A stretch of DNA of 39,807 nt from assembly GCA_035301545.1 (NCBI GenBank), contig DATGUA010000065.1, positions 1 to 39,807 of the forward strand, given 5' to 3'. The translations under genes were made by a program, and so were the position numbers. Within the stretch, counting starts at the first letter, position 1, and each line of letters starts with the position of its first letter. This document shows positions 1 through 7,907 of the stretch, in pieces. The stretch comes from DATGUA01 sp035301545. Its GTDB lineage: Bacteria; Bacillota; Clostridia; Tissierellales; Tissierellaceae. The notes below the pieces were generated by a model that saw nothing but the letters and a program-made list of their open reading frames with translations, was not told the origin of the DNA and made no database searches.

Positions 1-1
1 T

Positions 2-892
2 ACAATTAATGAACAATCTCCAGATATAGCCTTGGGAGTAGATAAGTCTTTAGAGCTAAAAGAATATAGCTATGATAAATTAGATACTATAGGTGCAGGA
101 GATCAAGGGATAATGTTTGGCTATGCTTGTAATGAAACAGAAGAGTATATGCCCCTATCAATTTCATTAGCCCATAAACTAGCTAAGAGATTAGCAGATA
201 TAAGGAAAGAAGGTGTACTAGACTATCTAAGACCAGATGGAAAAACACAAGTAACAGTAGAATATCATGATGATAAGATAGCTAGGATAGAAAATATAGT
301 AGTATCTTCCCAACATAAACCAGACACAGATCTAGAAAAAATTAGAGAAGATTTAATAAAATATGTAATAAAGGAAATTATACCAGAGGATTTAATAGAT
401 GAAGACACTAAATATTATGTAAATCCTACAGGCAGATTTGTAATAGGTGGGCCTATGGGAGATGCAGGATTAACAGGAAGAAAGATAATGGTAGATACTT
501 ATGGTGGAGTAGGAAGACATGGTGGAGGAGCATTTTCAGGTAAAGACCCTACTAAAGTAGATAGATCCGCATCATATGCAGCTAGATATATTGCAAAAAA
601 TATTGTAGCAGCAGGATTAGCAGACAGATGTGAGATAGGATTAGCATATGCTATCGGAGTAGCACAGCCATTATCTGTATTTATAGATACATTTGGTACA
701 GGGAAAATATCTGATGAAGAAATAATAGAATTAATAAATAAAAACTTCGATCTTCGTCCAGCAGCTATAATTAAAGATTTAGACTTAAAGAGACCTATCT
801 ATAAACAAATAGCAGCATATGGACATTTTGGTAGAGAAGATTTGGATTTACCTTGGGAGAGTTTAGATAAGGTTGACCAGTTACAGAAATAA
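2..892 (+). CDS. metK: S-adenosylmethionine synthetase (5' end missing)
   Basis: The enzyme makes S-adenosylmethionine from methionine and ATP in the cytosol. The reading frame is open from base 2, so the gene enters the window from the left and about the first 90 residues are missing; the TTG at base 32 is internal and is not the start. Visible family signatures are QSPDIALGVD at the left edge, the hexapeptide GAGDQG followed by IMFGYA, GGPMGDAGLTGRK, and the glycine-rich loop GGGAFSGKD. The roughly 296 residues present match the central and C-terminal domains of the family, which is about 385-400 aa long. The stop codon overlaps the start of the 90-nt repeated hairpin element. No other gene of the methyl cycle is nearby. 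Confidence 0.97.
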   Translation, partial: TINEQSPDIALGVDKSLELKEYSYDKLDTIGAGDQGIMFGYACNETEEYMPLSISLAHKLAKRLADIRKEGVLDYLRPDGKTQVTVEYHDDKIARIENIVVSSQHKPDTDLEKIREDLIKYVIKEIIPEDLIDEDTKYYVNPTGRFVIGGPMGDAGLTGRKIMVDTYGGVGRHGGGAFSGKDPTKVDRSASYAARYIAKNIVAAGLADRCEIGLAYAIGVAQPLSVFIDTFGTGKISDEEIIELINKNFDLRPAAIIKDLDLKRPIYKQIAAYGHFGREDLDLPWESLDKVDQLQK

Positions 893-981
893 GCAACAGA
901 TAGGAATAAGATAATTAAAAACGCCCTTCCGGTGGCTACTTCACCCTAAATCAGGAGCTTATTTTAATTATGTTATTCCAT
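891..981 (+). repeat. 90-nt structured repeat, copy 1
   Basis: The first of two copies in the window; the other is at 13391-13480. Arms 903-920 and 962-979 form an 18-bp stem with one G-G mismatch (910 opposite 972). Inside it lies a short internal loop, then a second helix of 923-927 with 953-955 and 957-958, with A956 bulged, capped by a GC-rich loop containing CTTCCGGTGG and ACTTCAC. The GC-rich centre stands out in AT-rich DNA. No T-run follows, so it is not a standard terminator. It begins on the last bases of metK. Class unknown: it could be a small RNA, a 3'-UTR element or a non-autonomous repeat. Confidence 0.75.
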
Positions 982-1029
982 ATATATATATATAGACTAT
1001 TATTTTATTAAAGAAATGGTAAGAGGATG

Positions 1030-1097
1030 AATTATAAGGAAAAGAGATGACTTATGAAAGATCTTTTTTCCTTCATGGAAGAATCCTCCTTATAATT
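1030..1097. other. Nested inverted repeats in the metK-DUF1659 gap
   Basis: Two helices share bases and cannot both form fully. The outer pair is 1030-1040 with 1087-1097, 11 bp and perfect. The inner pair is 1038-1047 with 1062-1071, 10 bp with one G-U. The rest of the 414-base gap holds repeat copy 1, a short TA run (about 982-993), a terminator-like hairpin at 1164-1214 and, just before the next gene, an 8-bp inverted repeat (1256-1263 with 1277-1284). I see no coding potential in the gap. Confidence 0.5.
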
Positions 1098-1163
1098 TAT
1101 TTGGTAACCTAGTTTATAGTCTTATAATAGAACATATAGGAAACAAAAAAGATAAAAATTGAG

Positions 1164-1214
1164 AAAAGATATTTTGTATTAGTAGAAAATTAACTGATAC
1201 AAAATATCTTTTTT
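1164..1214 (+). terminator. Long AT-rich terminator hairpin
   Basis: Arms 1164-1180 and 1196-1212 pair perfectly over 17 bp and end in a T-run. The left arm carries a matching A-run, so it could also act on the minus strand. It would end transcription coming from metK. Confidence 0.7.
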
Positions 1215-1306
1215 GCTTTCACAATAGTAAAAAACTCATTCTAAATCTATATGTTAATTGAACAAAGGAAATAAAAGTTCAATTTAAGAAAAAGGGTGGT
1301 GAGAAT

Positions 1307-1528
1307 ATGGCTATTGTAAGTATTAAGGAGAAGACAGCTTTAAGATTAGAATTAGATAATGGGATGGTAGATGGTAGACAGAGAGTATTGTCTAAGACTT
1401 TTAGTAAGATTAAAGATACAGCAGAAGATGAGGATTTACATGGTACAGCTTTAGTATTAGGAAATCTCCAAAATAAAGATCTTTTAAGGATTAGGAAAAT
1501 AGAAGAAACCTTATTAGAAGAGGAATAA
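1307..1528 (+). CDS. DUF1659 family small protein
   Basis: A 73-aa protein of unknown function that resembles the DUF1659 family of Firmicutes. It has no signal peptide, membrane segment or cysteine; the sequence is charged, with a mid-section reading SKTFSKIKDTAEDEDL and a highly acidic tail. The start has a strong RBS (GGGTGGTGAG). It is followed 35 bases later by a DUF2922-type gene and then by a YvrJ-type gene. These three families commonly sit together in Bacillus and Clostridium genomes, and that context supports the assignment more than any single motif. An inverted repeat (1256-1263 with 1277-1284) just upstream could be an operator or a leader hairpin. Confidence 0.8.
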   Translation: MAIVSIKEKTALRLELDNGMVDGRQRVLSKTFSKIKDTAEDEDLHGTALVLGNLQNKDLLRIRKIEETLLEEE

Positions 1529-1563
1529 TTAAGAAGTTCTAATGAAAGAAAGGCGGTGATAGT

Positions 1564-1782
1564 ATGGATAGGATAAGATTAGAACTAGGATTTGTTGATA
1601 ATTCTAATAAAAAGTTTAGAATTAGTGTAGATGATCCTAAAAAAGATTTAGATAGAGAAGCTATAGAAACAGCTATGAATGATTTAATAGAACATAATGT
1701 ATTTACATCTAATGGGGAGGATTTAAAAGAATTAGATGGTGCTAGGATTATAACTACTAGTGTTGAAGAAATGGAATTTTAA
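1564..1782 (+). CDS. DUF2922 family small protein
   Basis: A 72-aa protein that looks like the DUF2922 family, the usual partner of DUF1659. It begins MDRIRLELGFVDNSNKKFRI and contains VDDPKKDLD, consistent with a small beta-rich fold seen in this family. No membrane segment is visible and the function is unknown. The RBS is AAAGGCGGTG, and the gap from the DUF1659 gene is only 35 bases, so the two are probably co-transcribed. A terminator-like hairpin directly after the stop separates it from the YvrJ-type gene. Confidence 0.8.
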   Translation: MDRIRLELGFVDNSNKKFRISVDDPKKDLDREAIETAMNDLIEHNVFTSNGEDLKELDGARIITTSVEEMEF

Positions 1783-1784
1783 AT

Positions 1785-1806
1785 AAGGGCCTTCTGGCCC
1801 TTGTTT
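1785..1806 (+). terminator. Intra-operon terminator or attenuator hairpin
   Basis: AAGGGCC (1785-1791) pairs with GGCCCTT (1796-1802) around a TTCT loop and is followed by GTTTTA. It lies between the DUF2922 stop and the next RBS, so it probably lowers readthrough into the YvrJ-type gene rather than blocking it. Confidence 0.6.
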
Positions 1807-1823
1807 TATAAGGAGGGAAAACT

Positions 1824-1979
1824 GTGGAAGATATATATACTCATATAGCTAATTTAGGTTTTCCTATAGTAATATCAATATATTTATTGGTAAGAATAGA
1901 GGGAAAGTTAAATCAGCTTACAGATAGTATTATAGAATTATCCAAAGTAATATCTAAACAAAATAAGACGATTGTATAG
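1824..1979 (+). CDS. YvrJ family micro-protein
   Basis: A 51-aa protein with a GTG start and a good RBS (AAGGAGGG). It starts MEDIYTHIANLGFPIVIS, has one hydrophobic stretch (residues 11-23, GFPIVISIYLLV) and then a polar, probably helical tail. This is the pattern of the YvrJ family: a short hydrophobic segment followed by a charged region that begins RIEGKL. It is the third member of the DUF1659-DUF2922-YvrJ set. In B. subtilis the yvrJ gene lies next to the SigO genes, but nothing like that is visible here. Likely membrane-associated; function unknown. Confidence 0.75.
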   Translation: MEDIYTHIANLGFPIVISIYLLVRIEGKLNQLTDSIIELSKVISKQNKTIV

Positions 1980-1986
1980 TGATATG

Positions 1987-2048
1987 ATATCTCCAAAGTA
2001 GACAGTCTACCTAATTAAAATTAGATTATCTACTTGGAGATATTTTTT
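1987..2048 (+). terminator. Strong terminator after the YvrJ-type gene
   Basis: ATATCTCCAAAGTAGA (1987-2002) pairs with TCTACTTGGAGATAT (2029-2043) with a single bulged A, followed by a T-run to 2048. A TATAAT hexamer at 2053-2058 lies just downstream and may be the -10 box for recD2, although no good -35 matches it. Confidence 0.85.
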
Positions 2049-2081
2049 ATGTTATAATATGCTATATAGATTGGAGGTATA

Positions 2082-4304
2082 ATGGTGCTAGTAATTGAAG
2101 GGGTAATAGAAGAAGTAGTATTTAGGAATGAAAACAATGGATATACTGTTGCTAGATTAAATACTTCTGATGGACCAGTAACTATAGTAGGAAATGCTGC
2201 AGTTATAAATCAAGATGAGATGGTAGAAATAGAGGGAGAATGGGTTTACCATGAAAAATTTGGTGAACAAATACAATTTAAAAATATAAAAACTACTATT
2301 CCTTCTACTTTAAAAGGGATTGAAAATTATCTTGCATCAGGTTTATTACCTTATGTAGGTCCTAAAACTGCTAAAAATATTGTAAAAAGATTTGGTATGG
2401 ATTCTTTAGAAATTATTCAGTATAATCCAGAAGAATTAAAAGAAATACCAGGTATAGGTGAAAAAAAGTTAGAAAAGATTTCTCAAGCTTATGAAGAACA
2501 TCGAGAATTAAGAGATATAATGGTTTATTTACAACAATATGATATAAGCGTAAAAAGTGGAATTAAGATCTATAAAAAGTATGGAAGTGAAACTATAAAT
2601 ATGATCAGTGAAAATCCATATAGACTATCAGAAGATGTATATGGAATCGGATTTAAAACTGCTGACAATATAGCTAGAAAAATGGGAATTAGTTTTGAAT
2701 CTCCATTTAGAATTGAAGCAGGATTAAAATATACTATGATGTCTAGTGCTGGCGAAGGGCATTGTTATCTCCCAAAAGAAGAATTACTATCTAAAACATC
2801 AGATATGTTAGAAGTAGATATAGATTTAGTAGATGATATGTTAAGAGAATTAGCATTAAATAGAAATTTTCATATTTCAAATGATTTGAATAATGAAATA
2901 GTATATTATATGCCTTTTCATGTAGCAGAAAACAATGTAGCAACTAAGATCGTAGAATTATCTAAAGTAGAGTTTAAGGAAGTAGAAATAAATATAGAAA
3001 AACATATAAAAGAAATAGGGGAAGAAGAAAATATTAAATTTGGAAAAAAACAAATATTAGCTATTGAAGAATCTTTAGATAGTGGAGTAGTTGTGATTAC
3101 AGGAGGTCCAGGTACAGGTAAGACTACGACAATTAATGCTATAATAAAGATCTATGAAGACTTAGATTTAAAGGTAGTCTTAGCAGCTCCTACAGGAAGA
3201 GCATCTAAAAGAATGACTGAAACTACAGGAAAAGAGAGTAAGACTATACATCGACTATTAGAGTTTTCTTATTTAGAAGAAGATATGGCATTTAATAAAG
3301 ACGAAGACAGTCCTATTGAAGGAGATGTAGTTATTATAGATGAGGCGTCTATGATAGATATACTACTTATGAACAGCCTTTTAAAAGCAATAGATCCAGG
3401 AACCCGTCTTATATTAGTTGGAGATATAGATCAGCTCCCTAGTGTAGGTGCAGGAAATGTTTTAAAAGATATAATAAATTCTGAAAGTGTAAATGTAGTA
3501 AAATTAGATGAAATATTTAGACAAGCAGAAAAAAGTATGATTGTAATAAATGCTCATAGGATAAATAAAGGAGAAAAGCCTATATTAAATGAGAAGGATA
3601 AGGACTTTTACTTTATAAATACAAATAAACCTGAAGATACGTTAAAAACTATAATTGGATTAAATAAGGATAGACTACCTAATTTTTACAATGTAGATCC
3701 TACCCAGGATATACAAGTCTTAACTCCTATGAAGAGAGGAGATGTAGGAACAAATAGCTTAAATAAACATCTACAAGCAGCTCTAAATCCTAAATCTCAA
3801 GATAAAGAGGAAAAGAAAATGGGAAATGAGATATTTAGAACTGGAGATAAGATTATGCAGATTAAAAATAATTATAATATTGAATGGAGGAGTATAAAAA
3901 ATGGTTTAGAAGTAGATAAAGGTGAAGGAGTATTTAATGGAGATTTTGGATACATCTCAGATATAGATAATGAAGCAGGGTCTATGATAGTATTGTTTGA
4001 TGATGAAAGAGAAGTAGAGTATAGTTTTAATCAATTAGATGAATTACAATTAGCATATGCAACTACTGTTCATAAATCACAAGGAAGTGAATTCCCTATA
4101 ATTATAATGCCTATACATTGGGGTCCACCTATGCTTCTTACAAGAAATCTTATATATACTGCTATAACTAGAGCCAGACAATTAGTAGTATTAGTAGGAG
4201 AAAGTAAATTCTTACAAATGATGATTAATAATAATAAGATTGAAAAAAGATATTCAAGTTTAGATAAAAAGATCAAGGAATATTTACAAACATTCTATTT
4301 TTAG
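2082..4304 (+). CDS. recD2: RecD2-type ATP-dependent DNA helicase
   Basis: A superfamily 1B 5'-3' DNA helicase of the RecD2 type, found in bacteria that lack RecBC and linked to DNA repair and replication-fork maintenance. The 740-aa protein has an N-terminal OB-like region, helix-hairpin-helix segments (GPKTAKN near residue 93, IPGIGEKK near 122, GIGFKTADN near 188), a Walker A motif GGPGTGKTTT (341-350), Walker B VVIIDEAS (to 423) and the late helicase motif VHKSQGSEF (663-671) followed by ITRAR. ATG at 2082 follows GGAGG at normal spacing. B. subtilis RecD2 is about 800 aa, so this one is slightly short. comF follows 11 bases after the stop and is probably in the same transcript. Confidence 0.96.
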   Translation: MVLVIEGVIEEVVFRNENNGYTVARLNTSDGPVTIVGNAAVINQDEMVEIEGEWVYHEKFGEQIQFKNIKTTIPSTLKGIENYLASGLLPYVGPKTAKNIVKRFGMDSLEIIQYNPEELKEIPGIGEKKLEKISQAYEEHRELRDIMVYLQQYDISVKSGIKIYKKYGSETINMISENPYRLSEDVYGIGFKTADNIARKMGISFESPFRIEAGLKYTMMSSAGEGHCYLPKEELLSKTSDMLEVDIDLVDDMLRELALNRNFHISNDLNNEIVYYMPFHVAENNVATKIVELSKVEFKEVEINIEKHIKEIGEEENIKFGKKQILAIEESLDSGVVVITGGPGTGKTTTINAIIKIYEDLDLKVVLAAPTGRASKRMTETTGKESKTIHRLLEFSYLEEDMAFNKDEDSPIEGDVVIIDEASMIDILLMNSLLKAIDPGTRLILVGDIDQLPSVGAGNVLKDIINSESVNVVKLDEIFRQAEKSMIVINAHRINKGEKPILNEKDKDFYFINTNKPEDTLKTIIGLNKDRLPNFYNVDPTQDIQVLTPMKRGDVGTNSLNKHLQAALNPKSQDKEEKKMGNEIFRTGDKIMQIKNNYNIEWRSIKNGLEVDKGEGVFNGDFGYISDIDNEAGSMIVLFDDEREVEYSFNQLDELQLAYATTVHKSQGSEFPIIIMPIHWGPPMLLTRNLIYTAITRARQLVVLVGESKFLQMMINNNKIEKRYSSLDKKIKEYLQTFYF

Positions 4305-4315
4305 GAGGAAATTAG

Positions 4316-4978
4316 ATGGAGTTTTTGAAATCTATTCACAATCTATTATTTCCAACAAAAAACTTATGTTATTTTTGTAGACAAGAATATAATAATATAG
4401 AAGGATTTATATGTACTAATTGTAAAGAACATTTACAAGTTTTAAATCGGGAAATATATTTAAATTCAGATAGTATTAAAAAGACCTATTATTCTCTTCT
4501 ATATAATAGATATATTAGAGAATTAGTAATTGACTTTAAATTTAATAAAAAGAGTTATTTATATAAACCGTTTGGTGAAATAATGGTAGATACTATTCTA
4601 GATCAAAAAATAACTGATATAGATTTAATATTATATATTCCTTCTCATAGGAGAAAAGAAGCTATAAGAGGGTATAATCAATCAGAATTATTAGGGAAGT
4701 ATATTTCTCAAACTTTAAATATACCTATATCTTATAATAATTTAATAAAAATTAAATCTACTAAGGATCAGAGTACTTTAAATAAAGATGAAAGACAAAA
4801 TAATTTAAAAGGAGCCTTTAAAATTAAAGATAAGAAAGAAATATATGAGAAGAGGATACTGTTAATTGATGATATTATAACTACAGGATCTACTATAATA
4901 GAAACATCTAATATATTAATGGAAAATGAAGCAAAGGAAGTTGTTGCACTTTCCTTTACCTCAGGTAAAAAGCTATAA
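4316..4978 (+). CDS. comF: ComF family phosphoribosyltransferase-like protein
   Basis: A ComF/ComFC-type protein, needed for DNA uptake during transformation in naturally competent bacteria. The 220-aa protein carries an N-terminal four-cysteine zinc finger (C18, C21, C33, C36) and a C-terminal phosphoribosyltransferase fold with a PRPP-binding loop, LLIDDIITTGST (182-193). Another family motif, RGYNQSELL, is present in the middle. The start follows an AGGAGG RBS and lies 11 bases after recD2. The end is two bases from the converging YihY-type gene and no terminator is visible between them. Whether the host is competent cannot be told from this window; ComF is widespread in species never shown to take up DNA. 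Confidence 0.92.
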   Translation: MEFLKSIHNLLFPTKNLCYFCRQEYNNIEGFICTNCKEHLQVLNREIYLNSDSIKKTYYSLLYNRYIRELVIDFKFNKKSYLYKPFGEIMVDTILDQKITDIDLILYIPSHRRKEAIRGYNQSELLGKYISQTLNIPISYNNLIKIKSTKDQSTLNKDERQNNLKGAFKIKDKKEIYEKRILLIDDIITTGSTIIETSNILMENEAKEVVALSFTSGKKL

Positions 4979-4979
4979 T

Positions 4980-5900
4980 TTAAAACTTTTCGTATATATT
5001 AGCTAATATACTCTTATTTTTATGTAGTCTATAGCCATAATGATTTAAATGTTTTAAAGTAGCATTAACTTCTCCTCCTAAAACCATTATAATTCCACTA
5101 ATGTATAACCAAATTAAAAGGAAAATAACACCAACTATACTACCATAAGTGATTGCGAATCTACCAAAATTATTTACATAATAGGAGAATAATATGGAAA
5201 TAATCATCCATCCTAATGTAGCAAATACTGCTCCTGGGAGAGTAGAACTTAAATTTATTTTATATCTATTATTAGTATATGGACTAAATTTATATAATAA
5301 TGCAAAAATCAAAATCATATAGAGAAGTGGAATAATAATACGAATATAAGACCATAAACTTTTAAATACATCCTTCATTCCTAATAAAGAAAATAGCTTA
5401 TTTCCTAATACTTCTCCAAATACTAAGGTTAAAAATACTAGCGTAATCAGTATAAGTAATGCTATAGTAAATAAGAGAGACATTAATTTTAATCTAATAA
5501 AAGATCTCTTTTCTTCATAACCATAAGCTCTATTTATAGCTTTGATTACAGGACTAATACCTGAGGAAGCTGTCCATATTCCTAATATTGCAGCTACAGA
5601 TAATAGACCCTGGCTACTAGTTTCAATTATTTCAGTACTAAACCCTATTATTAGATCTTGTGTTGCATGAGGTAAATAATAGATTATACCTGTTAGTACA
5701 TCATATCTAGCTAAAGGAGTATATGTTAGTACATTAAGTAAAACTATTATAAAAGGGAATAATGATAAAATTAAAAAATATGCAATTTGGGCTCCAGTAG
5801 CCAGTACTCTGTCTTCTATAACTCTATATGCTAATTGATCTAAAAATACTATAGGTTTTAGCTTAGCTAAACCTTCAATAATTTTTTTAATATTAATCAC
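4980..5900 (-). CDS. YihY/BrkB family inner-membrane protein
   Basis: A 306-aa integral membrane protein of the YihY/BrkB (virulence factor BrkB) family, often mislabelled ribonuclease BN. About six hydrophobic segments are visible. The family signatures include ATGAQIAYFLILSLFPFI near the N terminus, a central GIWTASSGISPVIKAINRAY and the late segment YGSIVGVIFLLIWLY. The function is not established; transport or envelope roles have been suggested. It is the last gene of a minus-strand run of three, 26 bases after the S9 peptidase gene. It converges with comF at a distance of one base. Confidence 0.9.
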   Translation of the reverse strand: MINIKKIIEGLAKLKPIVFLDQLAYRVIEDRVLATGAQIAYFLILSLFPFIIVLLNVLTYTPLARYDVLTGIIYYLPHATQDLIIGFSTEIIETSSQGLLSVAAILGIWTASSGISPVIKAINRAYGYEEKRSFIRLKLMSLLFTIALLILITLVFLTLVFGEVLGNKLFSLLGMKDVFKSLWSYIRIIIPLLYMILIFALLYKFSPYTNNRYKINLSSTLPGAVFATLGWMIISILFSYYVNNFGRFAITYGSIVGVIFLLIWLYISGIIMVLGGEVNATLKHLNHYGYRLHKNKSILANIYEKF

Positions 5901-5926
5901 CTATTATTTCTAAAATTTGAAATTTG

Positions 5927-7879
5927 TTAAATATCAATATTCTTTAAATATTGATCAAACCATTTTGTAATCTCTTCTAATCTTCTAATTCTATTTTTAG
6001 GACCTCCAGACCGACTTAAATTATGATTCTCACCTTTAAATATACATAGTTTAGATTCCACACCATGATATTTCAGGGCAGTAAACATCTGATAAACTTC
6101 AGTTGTCCAACATCTATAATCTTCATCAGAATGGATAAATAATGTTGGAGTAACTACATTATTAGCATATTTTAGAGGTGATTTTTCCCATAGTTTAGAA
6201 ATATCATCCCAAGGGGTAGAACCTATTTGGTCATCTACAAAATAGTATCCTATATCAGTAGTATTAAATTTAGAAATCCAATTAGAGATACTTCTTTGGG
6301 ATACTGCAGCTTTAAACCTATTTGTATGGCCAATAATCCAATTAGTCATAAATCCACCATAAGAACCTCCAGTAACTCCTAATCTTTCTTTATCCACAAA
6401 AGGATACTTTTCTAAAACTAAGTCTGTAAAATCCATTATATCTTCATAGTCTATACTACCATATTTTCCCCTCAGATCTGAGAAATAATTACCTCTACCA
6501 TCACTACCTCTAGGATTACAGAAGAAAACTACATATCCTTGATTTGTCCAATATTGCATCTCATGGAAAAAGATTTCACCATAAGCAGTCTTAGGACCTC
6601 CGTGAATACTTAAAATTCCTGGATAATCTTTTCCTTGTTCAAAGCCTACAGGCTTCATAACCCAACCTTCAATTAGAGTTTCATCTTCAGTTTTAAAAGT
6701 AAGTTTTTCTGGAATAGATAATGTTTTATCTTTCATAACCCATTCATTTAAAAATGAGATTTGTTTTTCTATCTTATTATCTAGACTGTATAACTCCTGA
6801 AGTCTTAGGCTTCTTAATCCAGTGAAGTGAACATGAGCATTATATACATCAAAAGAGTCGATAGAACCTTTTTTATTAGTGAGTTTTTCTATATTACCAT
6901 CTATATCAATTCTATTAATAAAAGAAGAATCACCTTCGGTAGTAGAAAAATATATATATTCCCCATCTAAAACAATAGAATTTGAATTACCATATCTACA
7001 ATCAGATCCTATAGTATTACCTATGCCAAAATCAAAATTATCATGAGATATCCGAGTCATTTCTTGACCCTGGTAATCTGTAATATAGAAGTGAGGATTT
7101 TCATTGATACCATAAGTAGCCATACTGTTGGCTATAAAACAAATCTTATCCTGAAAAAAATTTGCATAAGAGTAATTAAATTCATTATCAGGTGAGATTT
7201 TAATTAATTTATCTTTTTTTATATCATATAACTGTAGCTGGTCTTTAGGACGTCTTTTATCTATAAATGAATTTGTAGTTAGAATAACTAGGGATTTATC
7301 AGAATTTAATTCAAAACTATTTACACTGGTAAATTCATCATTTATAGATTTAAAAGTATTATCTTTAATCTTATAAATATAGAGTCTATTACGAACTTTA
7401 TTAGTAAATCCATGTTCATCAGACCAAAATGGAATCTCATCAAGAATTGTAACATCTCCTATATTGCTATCTAAATTTTCTTTATTAGATTTATTTAAAG
7501 AGGATCTACTTTGGATAAGGATATTGTTACTATCTATAATCTTAAAATTACTAATATTTAGAGGAAGTTTAAATAATCTTTCTTCTTGTTTTTTATGAAT
7601 GTTTATCTTATAAAAGACAGTAGAATCTTCTTCATTATTTACACAGCTAAACATTATAGTATTTTTATCTAACCAAACAAAAAAGTTCACAGTGGTTAAA
7701 TCAGTCAGCTTTTTAGGATTAGAATAGATAGGATTGTAATAATAAATATCTGATATATATTTATTATTATCCATATCAATTTTATATACTAAAAAGCCAG
7801 TAGATTGGCCATTAGGTGAAAATTTAATATTTGACAAAAATTTGTATTTAATAAAATCTTCTAAAAATAAATTTTCCAT
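5927..7879 (-). CDS. S9 family prolyl oligopeptidase-type peptidase
   Basis: A 650-aa serine peptidase of family S9 (acylaminoacyl-peptidase/dipeptidyl-peptidase type). The N-terminal 390 residues look like the beta-propeller (repeats of short strands with WSDEHG and similar), and the C-terminal third is an alpha/beta-hydrolase. The nucleophile is S506 in GGSYGGF, the acid is probably D587 in IHSDEDYRC, and the base is H619 in GENHNLS. HGGPKTAYG forms the oxyanion-hole region. No signal peptide is visible, so it should act in the cytosol on short peptides. A strong RBS (AGGAGG) precedes the ATG. It lies between the unknown 565-aa gene (28-base gap) and the YihY-type gene. Confidence 0.93.
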   Translation of the reverse strand: MENLFLEDFIKYKFLSNIKFSPNGQSTGFLVYKIDMDNNKYISDIYYYNPIYSNPKKLTDLTTVNFFVWLDKNTIMFSCVNNEEDSTVFYKINIHKKQEERLFKLPLNISNFKIIDSNNILIQSRSSLNKSNKENLDSNIGDVTILDEIPFWSDEHGFTNKVRNRLYIYKIKDNTFKSINDEFTSVNSFELNSDKSLVILTTNSFIDKRRPKDQLQLYDIKKDKLIKISPDNEFNYSYANFFQDKICFIANSMATYGINENPHFYITDYQGQEMTRISHDNFDFGIGNTIGSDCRYGNSNSIVLDGEYIYFSTTEGDSSFINRIDIDGNIEKLTNKKGSIDSFDVYNAHVHFTGLRSLRLQELYSLDNKIEKQISFLNEWVMKDKTLSIPEKLTFKTEDETLIEGWVMKPVGFEQGKDYPGILSIHGGPKTAYGEIFFHEMQYWTNQGYVVFFCNPRGSDGRGNYFSDLRGKYGSIDYEDIMDFTDLVLEKYPFVDKERLGVTGGSYGGFMTNWIIGHTNRFKAAVSQRSISNWISKFNTTDIGYYFVDDQIGSTPWDDISKLWEKSPLKYANNVVTPTLFIHSDEDYRCWTTEVYQMFTALKYHGVESKLCIFKGENHNLSRSGGPKNRIRRLEEITKWFDQYLKNIDI

Positions 7880-7907
7880 ATTAACCTCCTATCTTTTATT
7901 ATATCTT

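Noticed and set aside
4980..5900. Ribonuclease BN
   Set aside because: This is an old mislabel of YihY-type membrane proteins; no nuclease motif is present.
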